Shown: positions 6,748 to 13,599 of the stretch, one piece after another
How positions within the stretch are numbered: position 1 is the stretch's first letter
Layout of the letters: each line of letters starts with the position of its first letter
Source of the DNA: Saprospiraceae bacterium
GTDB lineage: Bacteria > Bacteroidota > Bacteroidia > Chitinophagales > Saprospiraceae
Assembly: GCA_016715245.1 (NCBI GenBank)
Contig: JADKAS010000028.1
Location: forward strand, 1-14,497
Reading direction: 5' to 3'
DNA: 14,497 nucleotides
Notes under the pieces: generated by a model
Database searches by the model: none
What the model was told of the DNA's origin: nothing
What the model saw: the letters and a program-made list of their open reading frames with translations, nothing else
Made by a program: the position numbers and the translations under genes

Positions 6748-7022
6748 ACAAACTTTTATCCCATGTCCATCTTCTAGATCCAACAAATATTTCAGAAATG
6801 CAGAGCCCATACTTGATGTGCAACAAAAATGTAAACCCTGAATTTGATAACGGATCTTCAAATTATTTGTTTTACAGTTCAAACGGCGCAGCTGCCACAA
6901 TGAGTATAAATAATGGAAGTCAATTGTCCGGGGTCAATTCTGCTTTTATTGATGTAACTACTCCGGGCACAGAAGACTGGCACATTTCCTTAGAATCAAA
7001 TGCGTATTCATTTACCCGGTAA
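6693..7022 (+). CDS. Gene 2 fragment: first half of CBM4_9-like domain
   Basis: The true frame is clear from NPEFDNGSSNYLFYS at 6834 through INNGSQLSGVNSAFIDV and TEDWHISLESNAYSFT at 7016. Between about 6737 and 6833 both this frame (PETLDKLLSHVHLLD) and another (GDLRQTFIPCPSSRSN) are open, and I cannot tell which is genuine; this one is preferred because it joins the lectin domain without a further shift. The frame ends at TAA 7020-7022, but VSFEAKA continues in the frame that contains ATG 7000, so two bases are missing (or one extra) near 7014. Confidence 0.6.
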   Translation: MFGLRLCHNWNTLCPETLDKLLSHVHLLDPTNISEMQSPYLMCNKNVNPEFDNGSSNYLFYSSNGAAATMSINNGSQLSGVNSAFIDVTTPGTEDWHISLESNAYSFTR

Positions 7023-7272
7023 AAAAGGGGGTGTAAGTTTTGAGGCAAAAGCAATAAGCAACAGGACCATAACAGCTGTCCTGCAACTGAGACAATCTCC
7101 CTGGACTACCTATTGGTACAAAACGGTAAATTTGACTACATCAAGGCAAACCTTTACTTTTAACAATATTGACTTAGGTGCTGCAACAAGCAATGTAGCT
7201 TTGATATTGTTTTTTGGAAAAGAATCACCGGATGTATATGTGGACAATATAAGAGTGTTTGAAGAATGCGGA
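6834..7272 (+). other. Carbohydrate-binding-module-like domain (CBM4_9 type)
   Basis: NPEFDNG at the start, then AFIDVTTPGTEDWHISL, GGVSFEAKAISNRTI, QLRQSPWTTYWYKTVNLT, QTFTFNNIDL, VALILFFGKESPDVYVDNI and RVFEECG. The start NPxFDNG, the central VSFEAKA with aromatic residues after it, and the final DVYVDNIRV strand follow the CBM4_9 jelly-roll pattern seen in many polysaccharide-binding secreted proteins. The ligand cannot be predicted from sequence. A frame break near 7014 splits it. No catalytic glycosidase domain accompanies it in the window, which argues for binding rather than cleavage. Confidence 0.6.
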
Positions 7273-10200
7273 ACTATATCCTCTCCTTCTTATCAATGGT
7301 ATTCAAGGACACAGACAAGTGGTGAATGGAATAGCTGGCAAATAATTGCCGGGGCAACCTCATCTACATATGACCCTCCTGTAGTTACACAAAAGATACA
7401 GTACAAGAGGGTATTAAATGCCAGTGGTTGCAGACCACAAGCTGAATCTAACTTTATTGAATTGGTTCCTTGTCCAAATATTTTTATTTGTGATTCTAAA
7501 TTTTATCAAACCAGAGAAATCAATAAGGAATATTTTCTTGCAAGAATTGAAACTAAACCTACAGTAAGTATAAATAATCTTGCCAACCTCACTCAAAATG
7601 GTGTAATCGATGGCATCAATTCCATCGTTTTTAATAAATTGGATGGTTATATTTATGGTCTTGCTATGACAGCTCCTTATTATCTTTACAGGGTAGGTTC
7701 GGATTACAAAGTTCAGATCATTGGTACAGTAACAGGATTTCCGACTGACGCCTTTGTCAATGCCGCAGAAATAGTAAATGGAAATATTGTCTATAGAAAC
7801 AGTTATGATGAAGATTTATACCAGTTGAATATTAATACTTCAACCGTTACAAAACTATGTGATTTTACATTTACTACGAGTCCTCAAAGTAATGTTGGTG
7901 ATATAGCCTTAAATCCTGTTGATGGAAGATTATATGGAACCAGAGACCACTCAAGAAAATTAATGCAATACAACTTAAGCAATTGTACTTTTCAGGAATT
8001 AACACTATCGGACAGTATTATTGGCGCACATGGAGCCTTCTTTATCTCAGCGGACGGTCTGGGTTATGGGTACCAAAACGCAACTGGAAAACTTGCAGAA
8101 ATAAATTTGTCAACGCGCCTGGTAAGGACTGTGGGTCAGGATATAACTACTTCTCAAACAGATGGATGTTCGTGTGATGGTTTAAAGTTCACCAAAGAAG
8201 TATTACAGGATACAGCCTATGCTTGTGGAACCTTTACTTATAAGTTTACCTTCTACAACAACTGGACACAAGCCATAAACAATATAGCTTTTGCAGACTC
8301 TTTATTAAACGGATTGGTCTGGAATTCAGCTCCTTCCAATATTACAGGTGGAATTACACTTGGTGCCTCTTCTATTATAGGTAATGCCAGAGCTAATTTC
8401 AATATTTCCTCTATCCCATTGGGGGTTTCAAGTTTTCAGTTAACCGTTTCAGTACCGCAAAACTATTCCGGTGCTCAAAATTATAATAATCAGGCCTGGT
8501 TGAGTGGTTTGCCTGCTCTTTTACCTAGTGTCAAAGCTTCAGATAATCCAAAAACGGCTGCTATAGAAGACGCAACACCAATCGTCATCAGAACCATCGT
8601 TCCTACGGCTTCAGTGACAGGTACAAATATAATATGTTCCGGAGGTAGTACAACCTTCACCGCAAGCGGAGGAGGAACCTACTTGTGGAATACAACTGCC
8701 ACAACACCGGCAATCACTGTAAGTACGGCAGGAACATATACCGTAACGGTAACAAATACGTACGGATGTACTTCAACCACCAACAGAGTTTTGACAGTAA
8801 ATGCTGATCCGGGAGTGGCAACTCAACCTGCAGGAACTTCAATTTGCTCAGGCGGCAATCATACCATGACAGTATCCGCTACCGGAGGTACCCCTTCCCT
8901 TACTTATCAGTGGCAGTCCAGCCCTGACGGTACTACATGGACAAATATATCAGGTGCAACCACTACCTCTTATACAACACCGGCGTTGGTAACCACAACC
9001 CGTTACCGAGCCGTCATTTCAGCATCTGGAATTGGATGTGATAATATTAATTCAAATGTAGCCGTCGTCACGGTGGTTGCCGATCCATCTATTTCAACGC
9101 ATCCCGCCAGTGCCACCATTTGTACAGGAGGAACAAGAAGTTTGACAGTGATCGCCTCAGGTGGTACGCCATCATTAACTTATCAGTGGCAAAGCAGCCC
9201 CGATGGAACTACCTGGACAAATATCTCAGGTGCTATTTCCAGTACGTATACAACTCCGGCATTAAGCACTACAACACAATATCGGGTAATCGTAGGTGCT
9301 TCAGGTTCGGACTGTAACAGTGTGAATTCTAATGCTGCCATTATTTCAGTTGTGGCCCAGCATACAGCTACCATTACCGGAAATCAGACGATTTGTACTG
9401 GAGGCACAGCCTCTTTTACAGCCACTGTCTCAGGAGGTTCCGGAACGATAACATATCAATGGCAAGACAGCCCTAATGGCACCACATGGACAAATATATC
9501 AGGTGCAACCTCAGCAACATATATTACACCCATTCTTACTATCAGCACACATTACAGAGTGGTTGTTGCCCGTTCAGCTTCAAGTTGCGGAAGTGTCAAT
9601 TCTGCTTCTTCACTGGTAACAGTAGTTGCAGATCCAACCATATCAACACACCCTGCTGATGCCACAATTTGTAGTGGCGGCAGTACAACTTTAAGTGTCA
9701 TCGCCACCGGAGGAACACCTGTTCTTACCTATCAGTGGGAAAGCAGTCTGGATGGTACCACTTGGTCTCCCATCTCCGGTGCAACAAATACAAGTTATAC
9801 TACAAGTTCTCTGGCTTCGACCACAAGATATAGAGTTGTCGTAAGTGCTTCCGGAAACGGTTGTACATCAACAACATCCAATCCTGCCATCATAACAGTA
9901 GTATCTCAACACACATCGACTGTAACAGGAAACCAAACCATTTGTAATGGAGGATCAGCTACTTTAACAGCAACTGTTTCTGGTGGAACAGGTACCATAT
10001 CCTATATCTGGCAATCCAGTCCTGATGGAACCACCTGGACAAATATCTCAGGTGCCACCAATGTCTCTTATACCACACCCGCTTTGTCATCCACCACTCA
10101 TTACAGAGTAATTGTCTCAAGAGCCGGTTCCAATTGCGGAACCGTTAATTCTGTTGCTTCCATTGTAACGGTCGTTAATGATCCGGGTATTACCACACAT

Positions 10201-11892
10201 CCTTCCAATGCAACAATCTGTTCTGGAAGTACAAGAGCACTAACGGTTACCGGAACAGGAGGCACACCAGGTTTAACCTACCAATGGCAATCCAGTCCTG
10301 ACGGAACAACCTGGTCAAATATTTCAGGTGCAACCAATGCCTCTTTTACAACTCCTTCACTTACCAGCACAACGTACTACAATGTTTTGGTTGGTGCTAC
10401 AGGTAATGGATGTAACAATATAACTTCCAACACAGCCATAATTTCCATCGATAATGTGAGTACGCCGCTCGTGGGCACCATAACACAACCCACTTGTATC
10501 ATATCTACAGGAAGTGTAGTTTTAACCAGCCTTCCTTCAAGTGGATCATGGACAATAACCCGATCTCCGGGAGGAAATACGTATACAGGAAGCGGTACCA
10601 GTTATACAGTTACCGGACTTCCGGTCAATACTACGTATACTTTTACAGTGACCAATTCGAACAATTGCTCTTCTCCTGCTTCTACGAATGTAGTGGTCAA
10701 TGCAATACCATCCAATCCTTCGCTTGGCGGAGCAAATTATGTTTGTGTGGGAGCTACAGCCAATGTGACACCCAATTCCCTTGGAACATGGTTAAGCAGT
10801 AATACAGCCATAGCTACCATCACCCATGTTGGTGTGGTAACAGGTGTAGGAACAGGTTCAGTAACTTTAACCTATACCAGAACATCGGATGGATGTAATA
10901 GTAATTTACCATTCACAGTAAATGCTCTTCCAACTGCACCTACTACCGGTACAGTGACACAACCAACGTGCAGTACGCCAACGGGAAGTGTAGCAATGAG
11001 CGGATTACCCGCTTCAGGTACCTGGACGATTACAGCAACGCCCGGAGGAGCCACCTATACAAGTACAGGTTCAACTTATCTGATATCCGGACTGGCTCCC
11101 AATACAACGTATTCATTTACGGTTACCAACAGTAACAACTGTACTTCACTTAGTTCAACCTCAATTATAATTAATGCCATACCCGGAGCTCCTGTTCCTG
11201 GCGGGGCAACATCGGTATGTTTGGGTAATACAGCCAGTGTAACTCCTTCTACCAACGGTGTTTGGACTTCAAGCAATAACAGTGTTGCCACCGTAACCAA
11301 TGCAGGAATAGTATCCAGTGTATCATCAGGCTCAGTCACCCTTACCTATACAAGAAATAGCGACGGATGTAATGCTTCTCATCCATTTACTGTTTTTCCC
11401 AATCCATCATCACCCTTGATTGGGACAATAACACAGCCTACATGTAGCACACCAACAGGATCTGTAAGTCTTTCAGGACTTCCATCTTCAGGCAACTGGA
11501 CACTAACCAGAACACCGGGAAATGTAACCTACAATGGTTCAGGAACAAGCTATAATGTAAATAATCTACCTGTAAATATTACCTATACTTTTAGTGTGCT
11601 AAATGCAAATAACTGTTCATCATTATCGTCAAACGAAGTTGTAATCAATGCAATTCCGGGAGCTCCGGTTCTTGGAGGTCCTACTTCAGTCTGCCTGGGC
11701 TTAACAACCAATGTTACACCAAACAGCGGAGGAAACTGGGTTTCAAGCAATACATCTGTAGCCAGCGTTACCAATGCGGGACTGGTTACTGCTTTGACCT
11801 CTGGTTCTGTGACCCTCACCTACACCCGAACTCTGACGGCTGCAGCAATACGATGCCTTTTATTGTTCACCCTAATCCATCAACTCCTGTAG
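7000..11892 (+). CDS. Gene 2 longest intact stretch: lectin half, propeller, DUF11-like and Ig-like repeats
   Basis: This open frame of 1,630 codons has no break, in contrast to the flanks. From 7015 it holds the second half of the CBM4_9-like domain, a YQW Ig unit (7273-7473), a propeller-like domain (7474-8203), a DUF11-like domain (8203-8604), seven Ig-like units with YQWQSSPDG-type cores (8605-10450) and almost three 474-bp superrepeats (10459-11830). ATG 7000 is not a start: it is four codons before the frame is regained. The tail after about 11831 (LTAAAIRCLLLF) is out of frame because one base is missing where TRTSDGCSN is expected. A gene caller would report this as a separate protein, but it lacks its own signal peptide. 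Confidence 0.82.
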   Translation: MRIHLPGKKGGVSFEAKAISNRTITAVLQLRQSPWTTYWYKTVNLTTSRQTFTFNNIDLGAATSNVALILFFGKESPDVYVDNIRVFEECGTISSPSYQWYSRTQTSGEWNSWQIIAGATSSTYDPPVVTQKIQYKRVLNASGCRPQAESNFIELVPCPNIFICDSKFYQTREINKEYFLARIETKPTVSINNLANLTQNGVIDGINSIVFNKLDGYIYGLAMTAPYYLYRVGSDYKVQIIGTVTGFPTDAFVNAAEIVNGNIVYRNSYDEDLYQLNINTSTVTKLCDFTFTTSPQSNVGDIALNPVDGRLYGTRDHSRKLMQYNLSNCTFQELTLSDSIIGAHGAFFISADGLGYGYQNATGKLAEINLSTRLVRTVGQDITTSQTDGCSCDGLKFTKEVLQDTAYACGTFTYKFTFYNNWTQAINNIAFADSLLNGLVWNSAPSNITGGITLGASSIIGNARANFNISSIPLGVSSFQLTVSVPQNYSGAQNYNNQAWLSGLPALLPSVKASDNPKTAAIEDATPIVIRTIVPTASVTGTNIICSGGSTTFTASGGGTYLWNTTATTPAITVSTAGTYTVTVTNTYGCTSTTNRVLTVNADPGVATQPAGTSICSGGNHTMTVSATGGTPSLTYQWQSSPDGTTWTNISGATTTSYTTPALVTTTRYRAVISASGIGCDNINSNVAVVTVVADPSISTHPASATICTGGTRSLTVIASGGTPSLTYQWQSSPDGTTWTNISGAISSTYTTPALSTTTQYRVIVGASGSDCNSVNSNAAIISVVAQHTATITGNQTICTGGTASFTATVSGGSGTITYQWQDSPNGTTWTNISGATSATYITPILTISTHYRVVVARSASSCGSVNSASSLVTVVADPTISTHPADATICSGGSTTLSVIATGGTPVLTYQWESSLDGTTWSPISGATNTSYTTSSLASTTRYRVVVSASGNGCTSTTSNPAIITVVSQHTSTVTGNQTICNGGSATLTATVSGGTGTISYIWQSSPDGTTWTNISGATNVSYTTPALSSTTHYRVIVSRAGSNCGTVNSVASIVTVVNDPGITTHPSNATICSGSTRALTVTGTGGTPGLTYQWQSSPDGTTWSNISGATNASFTTPSLTSTTYYNVLVGATGNGCNNITSNTAIISIDNVSTPLVGTITQPTCIISTGSVVLTSLPSSGSWTITRSPGGNTYTGSGTSYTVTGLPVNTTYTFTVTNSNNCSSPASTNVVVNAIPSNPSLGGANYVCVGATANVTPNSLGTWLSSNTAIATITHVGVVTGVGTGSVTLTYTRTSDGCNSNLPFTVNALPTAPTTGTVTQPTCSTPTGSVAMSGLPASGTWTITATPGGATYTSTGSTYLISGLAPNTTYSFTVTNSNNCTSLSSTSIIINAIPGAPVPGGATSVCLGNTASVTPSTNGVWTSSNNSVATVTNAGIVSSVSSGSVTLTYTRNSDGCNASHPFTVFPNPSSPLIGTITQPTCSTPTGSVSLSGLPSSGNWTLTRTPGNVTYNGSGTSYNVNNLPVNITYTFSVLNANNCSSLSSNEVVINAIPGAPVLGGPTSVCLGLTTNVTPNSGGNWVSSNTSVASVTNAGLVTALTSGSVTLTYTRTLTAAAIRCLLLFTLIHQLL
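7474..8203 (+). other. Beta-propeller-like domain (resembles DUF6923)
   Basis: The repeated blade-like pattern includes GVIDGINSIVFNKLDGYIYGL, YLYRVGSDYKVQIIG, AAEIVNGNIVYRNS, LYQLNINTSTVTKLCDF, GDIALNPVDGRLYGT, LMQYNLSNCTFQELT and AFFISADGLGYGY, KLAEINLSTRLVRTVG. The two statements NKLDGYIYG and NPVDGRLYG and the alternating 'value, then place' strands are typical of the propeller-like DUF6923 family in Bacteroidota secreted proteins. It is followed directly by a DUF11-like domain, a common pairing. Its binding role is unknown. Confidence 0.6.
8203..8604 (+). other. DUF11-like beta-sandwich domain
   Basis: ACGTFTYKFTFYNNWTQ, INNIAFADSLLNGLVW and FQLTVSVPQNYSG followed by YNNQAWLSGLP are the strands of a DUF11-type domain: Y.F...N......I.F.D.LP.GL.W, with later V.N.A.L. 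These often sit between propeller-like domains and repeat arrays in surface proteins. There are no catalytic residues. It ends at TPIVIRTIVPTASV, where the Ig-like repeats begin. Confidence 0.5.
8605..10450 (+). repeat. Seven Ig-like units (YLW/YQW type) with alternating A and B forms
   Basis: The first unit (8605-8805) has YLWNTTATTPAITV. Six longer units of about 91-92 aa start at 8806, 9082, 9358, 9631, 9907 and 10180. Each has ICxGG near the start, GGTPxLTYQWQSSPDGTTW, NISGA, Y(T)TPALxxTTxYRV and a second Cys near the end. The starts alternate: A units begin DPxISTHP (8806, 9082, 9631, 10180) and B units begin QHTxTxTGNQ (9358, 9907), so the order is A A B A B A. The steps are 276, 276, 273, 276 and 273 bp: all A units but the last, whose length is not fixed by a following unit, are 276 bp and both B units are 273 bp. 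This is a clear higher-order repeat. Confidence 0.85.
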
Positions 11893-12035
11893 TAGGAACC
11901 ATAACACAACCTACATGTGTTATACCAACCGGAAGTGTAAATTTAACAGGTCTTCCCCTTCTTCCGGTAACTGGACCATTACAAGATCTCCCGGAGCAAT
12001 TACTTATTCCGGAACCGGCACTTCTTATACAGTGA
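11853..12035 (+). CDS. Gene 2 fragment: start of the fourth superrepeat
   Basis: The genuine frame runs from about 11832 (SDGCSNTMPFIVHPNPSTPVVG) to about 11956 (SVNLTGLP). Then two extra C appear in the GLPSSG codons, giving the spurious LLPVTGPLQ. The true continuation, SSGNWTITRSPG, is in the frame that ends at 12409. The ATG at 11853 is an internal codon of TMPFIV. Confidence 0.6.
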   Translation: MPFIVHPNPSTPVVGTITQPTCVIPTGSVNLTGLPLLPVTGPLQDLPEQLLIPEPALLIQ

Positions 12036-12409
12036 CAGGTTTACCGGTTAACAACACATATAGTTTTACCATTACAAATGTCAATAATTGTATATCTTCC
12101 GCATCGGCAAATGTTACAATAAATTCTGTTCCCGGTACACCTGTTCTGGGAGGACCTTCTGAGGTATGTATAGGCCAAACCGCAAATGTTACACCTTCGA
12201 CAAACGGAACATGGACATCATCAAATAGTAGTATTGCAACGGTGACCAATTCAGGTCTTGTCAACGGTCTTGCAGCAGGTACCATTAATCTTACCTACAC
12301 CAGAACCTCCGATGGTTGCTCCAATTCAAAACCATTCAGTATATACAAATCCTACAACACCGTCTGTAGGAATCATTACACATCCTACCTGTACAACCCC
12401 CACCGGTAG
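11915..12409 (+). CDS. Gene 2 fragment: rest of fourth superrepeat
   Basis: The genuine frame runs from SSGNWTITRSPGAITYSG (about 11966) through GLPVNNTYSFTITNVNNC and the D module GPSEVCIGQTANVTPSTNG to SDGCSNSKPF at 12337. The residues before 11966 and after 12338 are out of frame. At 12338 the expected TTC ACA GTA appears as TTC AGTA, a loss of one CA unit, after which VYTNPTTPSVG continues in the next frame. Confidence 0.65.
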   Translation: MCYTNRKCKFNRSSPSSGNWTITRSPGAITYSGTGTSYTVTGLPVNNTYSFTITNVNNCISSASANVTINSVPGTPVLGGPSEVCIGQTANVTPSTNGTWTSSNSSIATVTNSGLVNGLAAGTINLTYTRTSDGCSNSKPFSIYKSYNTVCRNHYTSYLYNPHR

Positions 12410-12524
12410 TGTTACGCTCAATGGTCTTCCGGCTTCCGGGTCCTGGACGATAACATGTACACCAGGTGGTTCAACATTCACAGGTAGCGGAACAACCTTT
12501 ACGGTTACTGGACTTCCTGCATAA
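12258..12524 (+). CDS. Gene 2 fragment: C module of the fifth superrepeat
   Basis: The genuine frame runs from about 12339 (VYTNPTTPSVGIITHPTC) through LNGLPASGSWTITCTPGG to GLPA, ending in TAA 12522-12524. The stop arises from one extra T after the codons for LPA: removing it restores NATCTFTVTNANGC in the following frame, and this accounts for the 475-bp step. The earlier residues from ATG 12258 are a shadow of the D module read in another frame. Confidence 0.65.
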   Translation: MSTVLQQVPLILPTPEPPMVAPIQNHSVYTNPTTPSVGIITHPTCTTPTGSVTLNGLPASGSWTITCTPGGSTFTGSGTTFTVTGLPA

Positions 12525-13599
12525 CGCTACCTGTACTTTTACAGTAACCAATGCCAATGGATGTATTTCACCTTCGTCAGGAAATGTTGTAATTAATGCC
12601 ATTCCAAGTCTTCCTGTATTGGGAGGCGCTACTTCTGTGTGTGTTGGTTCTACTGCAAATGTAACTCCATCAACAAATGGTACCTGGACGTCGGGTAATG
12701 GTGGAATTGCCACTGTTTCCAACAGCGGACTTGTTACAGGTATTGCGGCAGGAACGGTTACACTAACATACACAAGAACTTCAGATGGTTGCAGTAATTC
12801 AACTCCTGTTACCGTAAATTCCAACCCCACTATACCGGTTGTAGGAACCATTACGCAGCCCACTTGTTCGGTTTCGGGAGGAAGCGTTGTCCTTAGTGGT
12901 CTACCTTCATCAGGCACATGGACCATAACGAGAACTCCTGGCGGGGCAACCAATACCGGGACAGGAACTTCCTTTACAGTTACAAGTCTCCCCGCTAATG
13001 CAAATTATACATTTACAGTTTCAAATACAAACGGGTGTACATCAGGTTCATCAAGCACTGCTGCCATAAATGCAGTACCGGGAGCGCCTGTCATAAGCGG
13101 ACCTTCTTTTGTCTGCGTTGGCTTGACTGCAAATGTAACTCCTTCCACAAATGGTACCTGGGTATCAAGCAACAATAGTATTGCAAGTATTACAAATACT
13201 GGTTTGGTCACTTCCGTAGCCCCAGGTTCCGTAACACTTACCTACACCAGAACATCTGACGGCTGTAGCAATACCTTGCCATTCTCAGTTATTTCATATC
13301 CTTCCATGCCTGTAATCGGTACAATTACTCAGCCGAATTGCGCTATAACAACAGGTAGAGTGGTTCTTAACGGTCTTCCTTCATCAGGAACCTGGACCAT
13401 CACACAGAATCCGGGTGGAAATACTTTTTCAGGAACAGGTACATCGTATACAGTTACTGGTCTTGCACAAAACACAACCTATACTTTTATCGTTGCCAAT
13501 CAACAAAATTGTGCATCACCTTCTTCAAATAACGTAGTAATCCCATTACTCCGGTGCCTCCTACCGTTAATATTAACTACATGGGATCCATTTGTGTAG
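12466..13599 (+). CDS. Gene 2 fragment: D module of fifth copy, sixth copy and C module of seventh
   Basis: The genuine frame from about 12525 reads NATCTFTVTNANGC, then GATSVCVGSTANVTPSTNG, another full C-D pair and a final C module (VIGTITQPNC to PSSNNVVI). It ends out of frame after 13542 with PLLRCLLPLIL and TAG 13597-13599. Comparison with sister copies (VVINAI) suggests that four bases are missing in ATC-AATG-CC-ATT, which restores ITPVPPTVNINYMG. The ATG at 12466 is not a start. Confidence 0.72.
   Translation: MVQHSQVAEQPLRLLDFLHNATCTFTVTNANGCISPSSGNVVINAIPSLPVLGGATSVCVGSTANVTPSTNGTWTSGNGGIATVSNSGLVTGIAAGTVTLTYTRTSDGCSNSTPVTVNSNPTIPVVGTITQPTCSVSGGSVVLSGLPSSGTWTITRTPGGATNTGTGTSFTVTSLPANANYTFTVSNTNGCTSGSSSTAAINAVPGAPVISGPSFVCVGLTANVTPSTNGTWVSSNNSIASITNTGLVTSVAPGSVTLTYTRTSDGCSNTLPFSVISYPSMPVIGTITQPNCAITTGRVVLNGLPSSGTWTITQNPGGNTFSGTGTSYTVTGLAQNTTYTFIVANQQNCASPSSNNVVIPLLRCLLPLILTTWDPFV

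Larger units (their letters stand above)
10459..13540 (+). repeat. 474-bp two-module superrepeat, seven copies (last one half)
   Basis: Module C reads VGTITQPTC, GSVxLSGLPSSGTWTI, PGGxTYTGSGTSYTV, GLPxNTTYTFTVTN and VVINAIP. Module D reads GGxTSVCVGxTANVTPSTNG, TWTSSNxSIATVTNxG, GSVTLTYTRTSDGCSN and PFTVxPNP. The glycine codon of VGTITQ lies at 10474, 10948, 11422, 11895, 12369, 12844 and 13318. The steps are 474, 474, 473, 474, 475 and 474. The 473 and 475 steps coincide with single-base breaks near 11831 and 12523, and the fifth-copy pair of breaks (11957, 12338) cancels. The last copy has only module C. Paired cysteines occur in each module. Confidence 0.88.

Noticed and set aside
12471..12953. 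Antisense open frames in the 474-bp superrepeat array (also at 11076-11339, 11583-11819 and 12025-12285)
   Set aside because: All repeat the same antisense pattern in phase with the + strand superrepeat. They arise from the composition of the repeats, not from genes.
8806..13540. Regularly spaced repeats as a possible CRISPR array
   Set aside because: Units are 273-276 and 474 bp, diverged, multiples of three and in one reading frame. They are protein repeats, not 25-40 bp identical repeats with unique spacers.
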